5,633 nucleotides of DNA, taken from Firmicutes bacterium UBA6132 (lineage in GTDB: Bacteria; Bacillota_A; Clostridia; Tissierellales; Sedimentibacteraceae). Below, one piece after another: positions 1-5,633 of the stretch (positions are counted from its first letter, which is position 1; each line of letters begins with the position of its first letter). The notes beneath the pieces are model-generated. The model was not told where the DNA came from. It was given only the letters and a program-made list of their open reading frames with translations, and searched no databases. The position numbers and the translations under genes were made by a program. The DNA is taken from positions 1-5,633 of the forward strand of contig DIVM01000274.1 in NCBI GenBank assembly GCA_002435835.1, written 5' to 3'.

Positions 1-1
1 T

Positions 2-64
2 TTTGTTGAGAATGGACCAATAGTTTTTTGAAATAATTGGGGCACATTTTCTTGTTATTTTAAT
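2..64 (+). other. Upstream continuation of the GT39-like frame, interrupted by TGA at 29-31
   Basis: The reading frame of the gene starting at 65 extends upstream without a stop to 32 (NNWGTFSCYFN). It is closed by TGA at 29-31 and is open again from 28 to the window edge (FVENGPIVF). The residues just before MPLISFL look like the outer-loop segment that precedes the second span in GT39-like enzymes. This suggests ancestral coding sequence rather than a promoter. A single G-to-T change (GGA to TGA) or an error next to the T6 tract at 24-29 would explain the stop. Alternatively, this is a true 5' region and translation begins at 65. I see no convincing promoter or ribosome-binding site here. 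Confidence 0.35.
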
Positions 65-1486
65 ATGCCGTTAATTTCTTTTTTAAGGGGAGTTTTTTTT
101 CTAGTATTTGGCGAAGGTCAATTTGCAGTTCTTTTATTAAATTTAATATTTGTAGTAGGCATATTAATTTTTACATTAAAAATCGCAGAAAGATTGTTTG
201 ATAAGCGGGTAGCTTGGGTTTCTATTTTATTATTATCCTCAATTCCTTTTTTCATAACACAAACACCATTATTTCTCGTTGATATTGGGCTTACCTTTTT
301 CGTGAGTGCTTCTTTTTATTTGAATTTGTTGTTAATTAGTAAACCGACTTATTCAAAATCTATTTTAACTGGCATAATTTTATTTTTTACGATGATAAGC
401 AAGGTTTTTGGAATAGTATATCTAATCTTTATTCTTGCTGGATTCGTAACATATCTTATGGTGGAGAAAAAAGATAAAGAGTTATGGATTAAATTTTTGT
501 CAGCATGGCTTGTGTCATTTATTTTATCCTTATCATATGTTGTCTGGAAATGGTCTTTATTTAGTAATATGATTGCTAATTTCTCTTGGTCAATTACAAT
601 TTTTAAATTGTTACTTCCCATCTTTTTGGTTTTTCTAACAGGCTTTCTATCTTTTTACAATAGACTCAATATTGAAAAATTTATTAAAAAAATATATCCA
701 AAATTACATATTATTGTCTATTTACTGCTTTTCTTTTTGTTTTTTTGTAGTAACAAGCCTTTGTTTTATTTGCGTTCAACAATAATTGCAACCTCAATTC
801 CTTTTGCTTTATTATTATATTCTTCTGTTTATATTTCTTTTAGGAAAAAATCCAAATCAGGATTTTTGTTGCTTTTATGGTTTTTCTCTATTATGGCTAT
901 ACCCAATACCATGTTTAAGTATCAGCTACCCACATACCCTGCAATTGCAATGCTGGCCGCTTACTCATTGGTGTCGATATTTAAAACAGAAAAAGCTAAA
1001 TACTTAGTTGTTTCTATTATTTTATCTTTTTCGGTTACTATCACCTATTTTTTCTTTTTTCCTATGATCCAAACCCATGTTAAAAATAACATCAGAAATG
1101 CCACAAAAATTTACGAATTAGATAAGGCTGATAGATTAGCAATAGTGCCTTATCCTTTGGGCGAATATGGAGATATGTTTATAAAATCATTAGAAAATCC
1201 GACATCTTGCCCTCACCCTCCTAGTTTGGTTGATATAGTGGATTATTATTCTAATGCAAATGTATATTATGAATCCCGCAACCAATTAATTGCTAATTTA
1301 ATTACTGGAGATAATTTACCTGACGCTATATATTTAGTTTATCATTTAGATCTTCCAATAAACGAAGATCATGAATTAGATATGCTTTTAAAAGATAAAT
1401 ATAGCAAAGGACCTATACTTGACGAAGCAAAAGGTTCAGGAATTTGGAGAGTTAAGATTGCTACTTTTTTTATCAAAGAGAATTAA
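65..1486 (+). CDS. GT39/ArnT-like multi-span membrane glycosyltransferase, N-terminally incomplete
   Basis: This is probably a GT-C membrane glycosyltransferase that moves a sugar from a polyprenyl-phosphate donor to an acceptor on the outer face of the membrane. The family call rests on three stretches. Residues 2-20 (PLISFLRG then FFLVFGE) match the second-span region. Residues 42-78 (ERLFDKRVAW, SSIPFFI, LVDIGLTFF) match the usual 'DxxLTFF' block. Residues 286-300 (YQLPTYPAIAMLAAY) match the 'RYLLPxYPALALLAA' helix. Many hydrophobic segments fill residues 5-335, and a soluble tail of about 135 residues follows, ending in GSGIWRVKI. At 473 residues it is shorter than the roughly 500-560 usual for the family. 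The first span and the acidic catalytic motif in the first outer loop are missing. The ATG at 65 has no Shine-Dalgarno site, so it may not be the native start. The 3' end overlaps the opposite gene by 51 bp. The family call is fairly safe; donor and acceptor are unknown. Confidence 0.72.
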   Translation: MPLISFLRGVFFLVFGEGQFAVLLLNLIFVVGILIFTLKIAERLFDKRVAWVSILLLSSIPFFITQTPLFLVDIGLTFFVSASFYLNLLLISKPTYSKSILTGIILFFTMISKVFGIVYLIFILAGFVTYLMVEKKDKELWIKFLSAWLVSFILSLSYVVWKWSLFSNMIANFSWSITIFKLLLPIFLVFLTGFLSFYNRLNIEKFIKKIYPKLHIIVYLLLFFLFFCSNKPLFYLRSTIIATSIPFALLLYSSVYISFRKKSKSGFLLLLWFFSIMAIPNTMFKYQLPTYPAIAMLAAYSLVSIFKTEKAKYLVVSIILSFSVTITYFFFFPMIQTHVKNNIRNATKIYELDKADRLAIVPYPLGEYGDMFIKSLENPTSCPHPPSLVDIVDYYSNANVYYESRNQLIANLITGDNLPDAIYLVYHLDLPINEDHELDMLLKDKYSKGPILDEAKGSGIWRVKIATFFIKEN

Positions 1487-2590
1487 TAATCCAAGAAATA
1501 TCACAACACAAAGCACAGCATTTGAAATGGTTGAAAAATATTTAGCAGGGACAACATCTTTAAAGTAATATTTTGCCAATAACTTGTATATCTGCTCTAA
1601 AAATTGAAATGATAGATACAAAAGCAACATGGATGAAAATAGCTGTTGAGATGTAATTTTGTCTCTAAAACCTTTACTTGATTTTAAAATAGAAAAATAA
1701 AAAACTAATGGGAGAAAATAAAACAAACCAATAATTATTGAAAAACTAGAAAATGAATTATACATTACCTTTTTAGTAAAAAAGGATATAAGTTTAGATC
1801 TATCTTCAATTAATACTCTTTTATTATATTTATATTTAGGAATAATGTTTGGCTCTATTTCACTAATAGCAATAGAATTTTCTTTTTCTCCGTGTAACGA
1901 TTCAATTTCTACCACATAGGTTTCTCCTTTTGAGTTTGCATATATTGGGAATCCAAAGGAATATAGCTCTTCATTTGCAAATTGATCGGCAAGATACGTG
2001 TTTTCATAATGCCAATCTTGCTCGTCTTCTTTTTTAATTCTAAACACCAGGTGATCGTTGTTAATTCTGCCAAAAGTATTTATTCTCAGAGCAACTATTC
2101 CCAAATTATTTTCTGAAGCCTTAAACTTAAAAACTGATTTTTCACCTGAGATTATTTCTTCAGTCATATAATGAAGATATGTTATTTCAGGTTTTTTATC
2201 TGAAATGATTGTAAAACTGTCATCTAAAAAGACGATGCCTATTAAGAATAAAAAAAGTGCAAGAACAGTTAGTGTAATTGGTATTAGGAAGTATGAGATC
2301 CATTTAATTTTTAGATAACTAGAAACTGTTTTACTTTTACATTTTATTGAGTCAGTCAAATGTAATAATTTGTCAATAAAATAATTTTTGATTTTATCTG
2401 TATCTAATTTATAAACCCACATAATCCATGCAAATTTGCTAGCTAATATTGTCGAATAAAAGTATGAATATAATCGGATATCTAGCGGAATATTTCTAAT
2501 GATTTGCATTTCTCTGATTGCCAAGAAAATTAAGAGGATTATTGTTGAATTAACTAATAGATTGTTTATTATGTTGTTAATTTTTTTCAT
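1436..2590 (-). CDS. Unrecognised membrane protein with a central extracytoplasmic beta-rich domain
   Basis: I do not recognise a named family. The 384-residue protein has about three hydrophobic spans near its N-terminus (roughly 13-29, 41-60 and 100-122). A soluble domain covers about 128-255, and about three more spans follow (277-301, 316-336 and 354-372). The soluble domain alternates hydrophobic and polar residues like a beta-sandwich, with recognisable points at NNLGIVAL (161-168), TFGRINNDHLVFRI (172-185), YSFGFP (210-215) and YVVEIESLHG (225-234). It could bind carbohydrate, but this is inference. It is the last gene of the three-gene minus-strand operon. Its ATG lies 14 bp inside the preceding TIG gene and has no visible Shine-Dalgarno site, which suggests translation by coupling or re-initiation. 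Its last 16 codons and TGA stop lie antisense to the 3' end of the GT39-like gene. No catalytic motif was seen. Confidence 0.8.
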   Translation of the reverse strand: MKKINNIINNLLVNSTIILLIFLAIREMQIIRNIPLDIRLYSYFYSTILASKFAWIMWVYKLDTDKIKNYFIDKLLHLTDSIKCKSKTVSSYLKIKWISYFLIPITLTVLALFLFLIGIVFLDDSFTIISDKKPEITYLHYMTEEIISGEKSVFKFKASENNLGIVALRINTFGRINNDHLVFRIKKEDEQDWHYENTYLADQFANEELYSFGFPIYANSKGETYVVEIESLHGEKENSIAISEIEPNIIPKYKYNKRVLIEDRSKLISFFTKKVMYNSFSSFSIIIGLFYFLPLVFYFSILKSSKGFRDKITSQQLFSSMLLLYLSFQFLEQIYKLLAKYYFKDVVPAKYFSTISNAVLCVVIFLGLLILFDKKSSNLNSPNS

Positions 2591-3146
2591 TTAGTTTGGC
2601 TGGATCAAAAACCTCATATTCTAAAGTGTTGCTTAAATTTTGGTAATGATTTATCACATATAAATTTCCTATCCAATAATGATTTGGGACAGGCTGAATT
2701 GCCTCAATTTTGTCATCAGACCATTCTTTTATTTCAAGTTCCATATCATCTACCATTACTTTGCCTTGTTCCCAGCTTGCGCCAAAATTATTGCCATTTA
2801 TTTCAATAACACTCCCTTGCACCCCCCAGTTTTTACTTATTGAATATAGCTTTGGAATATTTTGGAGACCGTCGTAATATCTAATATATAATTCATTTCC
2901 GATAAGAGACGAAATTAGCAGTAGAACAGAAAAAAAGAATATTTTACTATTTCTCAATGGCTTTAATTTTTGAGAAAACATTGAAGAAATTAAAAGTATA
3001 ACCATAAGAAGATATGTTTTTTGATAAGAATGTATTTCCCTAAATACGAAAATTTTTTGGGTAAAAATATATTCAAACAAGAAAATAATTATTAAATAAA
3101 CGGCTAAGACTATAGATGATATAAGTAGATTGTTTTGAATTCTCAT
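2577..3146 (-). CDS. Small membrane protein with an extracytoplasmic IPT/TIG domain
   Basis: The ATG at 3146 gives 189 residues. About three hydrophobic spans occupy the first 85 residues. An IPT/TIG immunoglobulin-like fold follows over the last 90 or so: PKLYSISKNWGVQGSVIEI, then NGNNFG, GKVMVDD, and EWSDDKIEAIQPV. This is the usual TIG order of 'I..ISP..G..G..V.I.G.NFG', 'V.F....' and 'W.d..I....P'. TIG domains are non-enzymatic modules seen in surface proteins, carbohydrate-associated proteins and some regulators; here the membrane anchor points to an outward-facing role. I prefer ATG 3146 because it forms a 4-bp ATGA overlap with the stop of the PIG-V-like gene. A TTG at 3155 would add three residues, but it leaves the AAGGG upstream too close. 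No enzyme motif is present. It may be a scaffold or glycan-binding partner of its operon neighbours (inference). Confidence 0.82.
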   Translation of the reverse strand: MRIQNNLLISSIVLAVYLIIIFLFEYIFTQKIFVFREIHSYQKTYLLMVILLISSMFSQKLKPLRNSKIFFFSVLLLISSLIGNELYIRYYDGLQNIPKLYSISKNWGVQGSVIEINGNNFGASWEQGKVMVDDMELEIKEWSDDKIEAIQPVPNHYWIGNLYVINHYQNLSNTLEYEVFDPAKLNEKN

Positions 3147-4357
3147 GAGATCCAATAACCCTTAAAAAAGAAAGCTGATAAGATGATTAAGAAAATCGAG
3201 CTAATAGCAAAGTAGATATATTTTATCTTATCAGTTTTTAATAATTTTGAAATCACTATAAAACAAGGAAAGCAAAGAAGGACATATCTGGGTAGAGAGG
3301 AAAATGTTCCCGATAGTGTAGGTAAAAAATAAGCACAAGCAGTAAAAAATAACCAAGATAATCTGATATTGTAATATTTATATCTTCTTAGACCCTCTAG
3401 TAGTAAAAGTAAAAAAACAAATGCAATAATCACTTCCAGCCAGATATTAACATAAACCCAATGATTAGGTCTTACGGTTATTATCATTTTGAGATATCTA
3501 AAAAATACCTGATAAATCAGGGTAATTTTCTCTGTATCTTTGGGAATTAAGAAACCTGGTTTGATATTGTAAAAATAAAACCAATCCCCCATTGATCTTT
3601 TTAAATACCACATATATTTAACTAATCCCCAACCCGATAAAGAGATTAAAAGTAAATTTTTAATATGAAAAGACCGGCTTTTGATTAAATGGATTAAATA
3701 ACCACCTTTATCGTTTAAAATATTGCTTTTGAATGAGTACAACCTATCCCTAATACTTCTTTTGCTTGCTTGCTCATAATATTCAATTAATAATGCAGGA
3801 AAAAGAAAAATTCCACTAAGTTTTGTGTATGAAGCAAGTCCTGCCAATAATCCTGCAAGAAGATAATTTCTTTTTTTCATAAAATAAAGAGAGAGAAAAA
3901 CGAAAAATAAAAGAAGAGATTCGGAATAAACGCTTAAAAAATAAAATGAGGTTGGGAACAAAATTAAAACTAAGATAATGTTTTTTATCTGCTTGAAGTC
4001 AAAACCTTCTTGTCTTAAAAGAAGAAATAAGGCATAAATCATTCCAAAAAAAGCTAGATTTGAGATAAATAATCCTGAGAGAATGTAGCTTTGAAAAATA
4101 TTGCTTAGTGAGGATATTAAAAAAGGATAGAAAGGAAAAAATGATTGTTCCAGATATTGATATCCATCTCTGGCAATTTTAGTGTAATAAAATCCGTCAA
4201 AATTTGCCCTTGACCAAAAAATTGAATTAGAAACATCATTTAAATTTTTGCCTAAAGAAAAGTCTGTGTTTAAAAGAATATATTCGTTTCCTATTGCCCA
4301 GGACAATATTAATATAAACTGCAGAAGAAGAAAAGTTTTAACAATATATTTTGCCAT
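3143..4357 (-). CDS. PIG-V-like GT-C mannosyltransferase family membrane protein
   Basis: The 404-residue polytopic protein resembles bacterial members of the PIG-V / 'mannosyltransferase 2' group. Those enzymes transfer a hexose, typically mannose, from a polyprenyl-phosphate sugar on the outer face of the membrane. Supporting stretches are RANFDGFYYTKIARDGYQ (50-67), which includes the outer-loop Asp54 expected to be catalytic; FFPFYP (73-78); LFPTSFYFLSVYSESLLL (133-150); GLLAGLASYTKLSGIFLFPA (169-188); and LPTLSGTFSSLPRYVLLCFP (345-364). Length fits the family. A Lys/Arg-rich stretch at about 196-234 is probably a cytoplasmic loop. It is the first gene of the minus-strand operon and diverges from galE. 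Its ATG has no clear Shine-Dalgarno site. Its TGA stop overlaps the ATG of the TIG gene. The family call is good, but sugar and acceptor cannot be read from the sequence, and mannose is only the family default. Confidence 0.85.
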   Translation of the reverse strand: MAKYIVKTFLLLQFILILSWAIGNEYILLNTDFSLGKNLNDVSNSIFWSRANFDGFYYTKIARDGYQYLEQSFFPFYPFLISSLSNIFQSYILSGLFISNLAFFGMIYALFLLLRQEGFDFKQIKNIILVLILFPTSFYFLSVYSESLLLFFVFLSLYFMKKRNYLLAGLLAGLASYTKLSGIFLFPALLIEYYEQASKRSIRDRLYSFKSNILNDKGGYLIHLIKSRSFHIKNLLLISLSGWGLVKYMWYLKRSMGDWFYFYNIKPGFLIPKDTEKITLIYQVFFRYLKMIITVRPNHWVYVNIWLEVIIAFVFLLLLLEGLRRYKYYNIRLSWLFFTACAYFLPTLSGTFSSLPRYVLLCFPCFIVISKLLKTDKIKYIYFAISSIFLIILSAFFFKGYWIS

Positions 4358-4376
4358 AGATTTAATAGATTATGTT

Positions 4377-4403
4377 TGATAGACAGGTTTATTTATACTA
4401 TCA
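4377..4403. repeat. Short inverted repeat TGATAG-N15-CTATCA in the divergent promoter region
   Basis: A perfect 6-bp inverted repeat has half-sites at 4377-4382 and 4398-4403, with centres 21 bp apart, about two helical turns. It brackets the weak minus-strand -10. That geometry would suit a dimeric repressor, but roughly one such 6-bp match is expected by chance in an AT-rich region of this size. No regulator gene is present. Confidence 0.2.
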
Positions 4404-4418
4404 CAAATATTTTAGCGA

Positions 4419-4447
4419 TTGAACTTTACATAAAAGAGAATTATTAT
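4419..4447 (+). promoter_or_regulatory. Predicted sigma70-type promoter for galE
   Basis: A -35 box TTGAAC (4419-4424) and a -10 box TATTAT (4442-4447) are separated by exactly 17 bp, with one mismatch to consensus in the -10. Transcription would begin around 4453-4455, leaving a leader of less than about 10 nt before the ATG at 4462. That agrees with the absence of a strong Shine-Dalgarno site (only GAGAT next to the ATG). In AT-rich DNA such hexamers also occur by chance, so the call is tentative. Confidence 0.45.
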
Positions 4448-4461
4448 AAGTAAGTTGAGAT

Positions 4462-5460
4462 ATGAATATACTTATTACTGGAGGCTCCGGATACATAGGT
4501 TCGTTTACCGTCCAGGCTATTAAAAAGAATGGCAGTGATTCGGTTGTTGTATTTGATGACTTGGCTAAAGGTCACAAAGAGGCTATACCCGGTGTTAAGA
4601 TTTACAAAGGGAATTTGCTTAAGGATCAAAGACTTCTAGATCAGGCATTTAAAGAAAATAATGTTGAGGCTGTAATTCATTTTGCTGCTCATATTGAAGC
4701 TGGTGAATCGGTAGAAAATCCTCAAAAACATATTATTAATAATGTCTGCGGATCAATAAACCTTTTTAAGGCAATGCTGGAGAATAAGGTCAATAAGTTG
4801 GTTTTCTCATCTTCTGCTGCTGTTTATGGAAACCCAAAAAACATTCCAGTTTCAGAAAATGAAGAAAATAACCCCACTAATCCTTATGGTGAAACTAAAT
4901 CAATAGTTGAAAAGATTATTTATTGGTATAGCCAAGCATACGACTTTAATGCTGTGGCTCTGAGGTATTTTAATGCCGCTGGAGCGGCTTTAGATGGCAG
5001 TATGGGTCAAGATTACCCAAAGCCAACACATCTAATTACCAGGGCTTGTGAAGCGGCTTTAGGTAAAAGAGATGATTTTCAGATTTTTGGCGGAGACTAT
5101 GATACCAAAGATGGAACAGCCGTCAGAGATTATATACATGTGTTAGATTTGGCGTCTGCACACATGGCGGCCTTGGATTATCTAAAAAGCAATAATGGCT
5201 TTGAAATTTTTAATATAGGCAGCGGTGTAGGATATTCAGTCAAAGAGGTGGTCGATACGGTAAAAAAAGTTTCAGGTGTTAACTTTTTAGCACCAGTAGT
5301 TGAAAGAAGGGCCGGAGATCCAAGCAAGCTTATTGCAGATGCAAACAAAGCTAAGAAAACACTTAGGTGGGAAGCAAAACATTCTGATATTGAAACAATT
5401 ATCCAGTCTGCCTGGCTTTGGCAGAAAAATAATCCTGAAGGTTATTCAAAAGATCAGTAA
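4462..5460 (+). CDS. galE: UDP-glucose (UDP-hexose) 4-epimerase
   Basis: This is an extended short-chain dehydrogenase/reductase that interconverts UDP-glucose and UDP-galactose, possibly also the N-acetyl forms, in the cytoplasm using bound NAD. All landmarks are present in the 332-residue protein: NAD-binding TGGSGYIG (6-13), HFAAHIEAGESV (73-84), the catalytic serine in SSSAAVYG (Ser118), the catalytic pair in NPYGETK (Tyr142, Lys146), RYFNAAGA (168-175), DGTAVRDYIHVLDLA (217-231), RRAGDP (282-287) and the C-terminal WLWQKNNPEGY. Length matches the family (E. coli 338), and the ATG places the Rossmann motif at the expected distance. By alignment of DPSKLIAD with E. coli DLPAYWAD, the position of E. 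coli Tyr299, which influences discrimination against N-acetyl sugars, is Leu290 here. Its GC is visibly higher than that of the membrane genes, largely explained by amino-acid content. It diverges from the GT operon and probably supplies galactose-type donors. Confidence 0.96.
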   Translation: MNILITGGSGYIGSFTVQAIKKNGSDSVVVFDDLAKGHKEAIPGVKIYKGNLLKDQRLLDQAFKENNVEAVIHFAAHIEAGESVENPQKHIINNVCGSINLFKAMLENKVNKLVFSSSAAVYGNPKNIPVSENEENNPTNPYGETKSIVEKIIYWYSQAYDFNAVALRYFNAAGAALDGSMGQDYPKPTHLITRACEAALGKRDDFQIFGGDYDTKDGTAVRDYIHVLDLASAHMAALDYLKSNNGFEIFNIGSGVGYSVKEVVDTVKKVSGVNFLAPVVERRAGDPSKLIADANKAKKTLRWEAKHSDIETIIQSAWLWQKNNPEGYSKDQ

Positions 5461-5633
5461 ACCCTTGGGCAATTAATTATGGTTCTTCTGTACAACCTCT
5501 GCGTTTGTTTTGCGGTCTTTTTCCAGGTGAATTTTTTGCTTCTTATTAAACCTTTTTTCCTTAATGTTAATGCAAGTTTTTTGCTTGATAACACTTTTTT
5601 AATTGCTTTGGCTAAGTCTTTTGGCTCAGGACT
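5454..5633 (-). CDS. C-terminal end of a GT4 (group 1) glycosyltransferase, partial
   Basis: This minus-strand frame is open from the right window edge to a TGA at 5454-5456 and encodes 59 residues; the start lies outside the window. It begins SPEPKDLAKAIKKVL, then LRKKGLIRSKKFTWKKTAKQ and TQRLYRR. This is the typical end of a GT-B retaining transferase: the 'P.D...LA.AI..VL' helix after the donor-binding site, the 'R..G...A..FtW...A' segment, and the final 'l..lY' helix that crosses back to the N-terminal domain. Such cytoplasmic enzymes use nucleotide-sugar donors. The gene is convergent with galE and overlaps its last 7 bp. The final residues (TIINCPRVY) extend a little past the usual family end. 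The plus-strand frame opening at 5479 is its antisense. Family call is good; donor and acceptor are unknown. Confidence 0.8.
   Translation of the reverse strand, partial: SPEPKDLAKAIKKVLSSKKLALTLRKKGLIRSKKFTWKKTAKQTQRLYRRTIINCPRVY

Larger units (their letters stand above)
4358..4461. promoter_or_regulatory. Divergent intergenic region between the GT operon and galE
   Basis: This 104-bp AT-rich region is the only substantial non-coding stretch in the window and must hold the start signals for both divergent units. On the minus strand, a TATAAA-like -10 lies at 4392-4397, about 35 bp before the PIG-V-like ATG. No good -35 sits at 16-18 bp; the closest is TTCAAT at a 20-bp spacing, so this call is weak. 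The plus-strand promoter and a small dyad are listed separately. Confidence 0.45.

Noticed and set aside
29..31. TGA read as glycine (genetic code 25, as in Gracilibacteria/Absconditabacteria)
   Set aside because: It would neatly turn the upstream frame into VFGNNWG. However, about 1,700 codons of five other frames contain no internal TGA, and TGA forms sensible stops at 1436, 3143 and 5454, including an ATGA start/stop overlap.
1..64. Minus-strand frame with an ATG near position 47 running to the left edge
   Set aside because: Only about 15 codons are visible with no recognisable features, and the plus-strand continuation of the GT39-like protein fits better.
349..621. Minus-strand open frame of 90 codons
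   Set aside because: It lies wholly antisense to the well-supported GT39-like gene and shows no family features.
786..1007. Plus-strand open frame of 73 codons
   Set aside because: It is a shifted frame inside the GT39-like gene. Its Tyr/Leu/Cys-rich composition is an artefact of T-rich hydrophobic codons.
1487..1510. Possible intrinsic terminator between the convergent genes
   Set aside because: No GC-containing stem followed by a T-run could be found on either strand, and the genes themselves overlap.
4444..4629. Minus-strand open frame of 61 codons
   Set aside because: It is antisense to the galE N-terminus, which has unambiguous NAD-binding motifs in the other strand.
5479..5633. Plus-strand open frame starting ATG at 5479 and running off the edge
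   Set aside because: The opposite strand encodes a clear GT4 C-terminus. The Phe/Leu-rich plus frame is the complement of its Lys-rich codons.
1..5633. CRISPR array, tRNA, insertion sequence or toxin-antitoxin pair
   Set aside because: No regularly spaced direct repeats, cloverleaf, transposase motifs or terminal inverted repeats were seen. Intergenic space is almost nil.

Overview
The window is AT-rich and densely packed. It looks like part of a cell-surface glycan or glycoconjugate locus from a small-genome bacterium. The best guess is a Candidate Phyla Radiation (Patescibacteria) lineage, probably Microgenomates-like. That placement is inference. It rests on the low GC, the overlapping genes, the weak Shine-Dalgarno sites, the PIG-V-like and GT39-like membrane transferases next to lineage-specific membrane proteins, and remembered resemblance. 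No marker gene or RNA gene is present to confirm it. The standard stop code fits: TGA ends at least three genes and does not occur inside any of the five long genes.

Layout, left to right. (1) 65-1486, plus strand: a multi-span membrane glycosyltransferase of the GT39/ArnT-like (PMT-like) superfamily. It lacks the N-terminal part that normally carries the catalytic acidic residue, and the same frame continues upstream of an in-frame TGA at 29-31. (2) 1436-4357, minus strand: a tight three-gene operon, read right to left. It encodes a PIG-V-like GT-C mannosyltransferase (3143-4357), a small membrane protein with an extracytoplasmic IPT/TIG domain (2577-3146), and an unrecognised membrane protein with a beta-rich domain between two groups of membrane spans (1436-2590). 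All three genes overlap at their junctions. (3) 4358-4461: a 104-bp divergent intergenic region holding a good sigma70-type promoter for the plus strand, a weak -10 for the minus strand and a small dyad. (4) 4462-5460, plus strand: galE, a UDP-hexose 4-epimerase. (5) 5454-5633, minus strand: the C-terminal 59 residues of a GT4 (group 1) glycosyltransferase that runs off the right edge and overlaps the galE stop by 7 bp.

Working model (inference): GalE supplies UDP-galactose or UDP-GalNAc in the cytoplasm. The GT4 enzyme extends a lipid-linked glycan on the inner face. The two polyprenyl-phosphate-sugar-type transferases add residues on the outer face. The TIG protein and the beta-domain membrane protein have outward-facing modules and could be acceptors, scaffolds or partners of the PIG-V-like enzyme. 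Their co-translation with that enzyme is the most interesting undescribed aspect of the window. No CRISPR array, tRNA, rRNA, insertion sequence or long repeat was seen.
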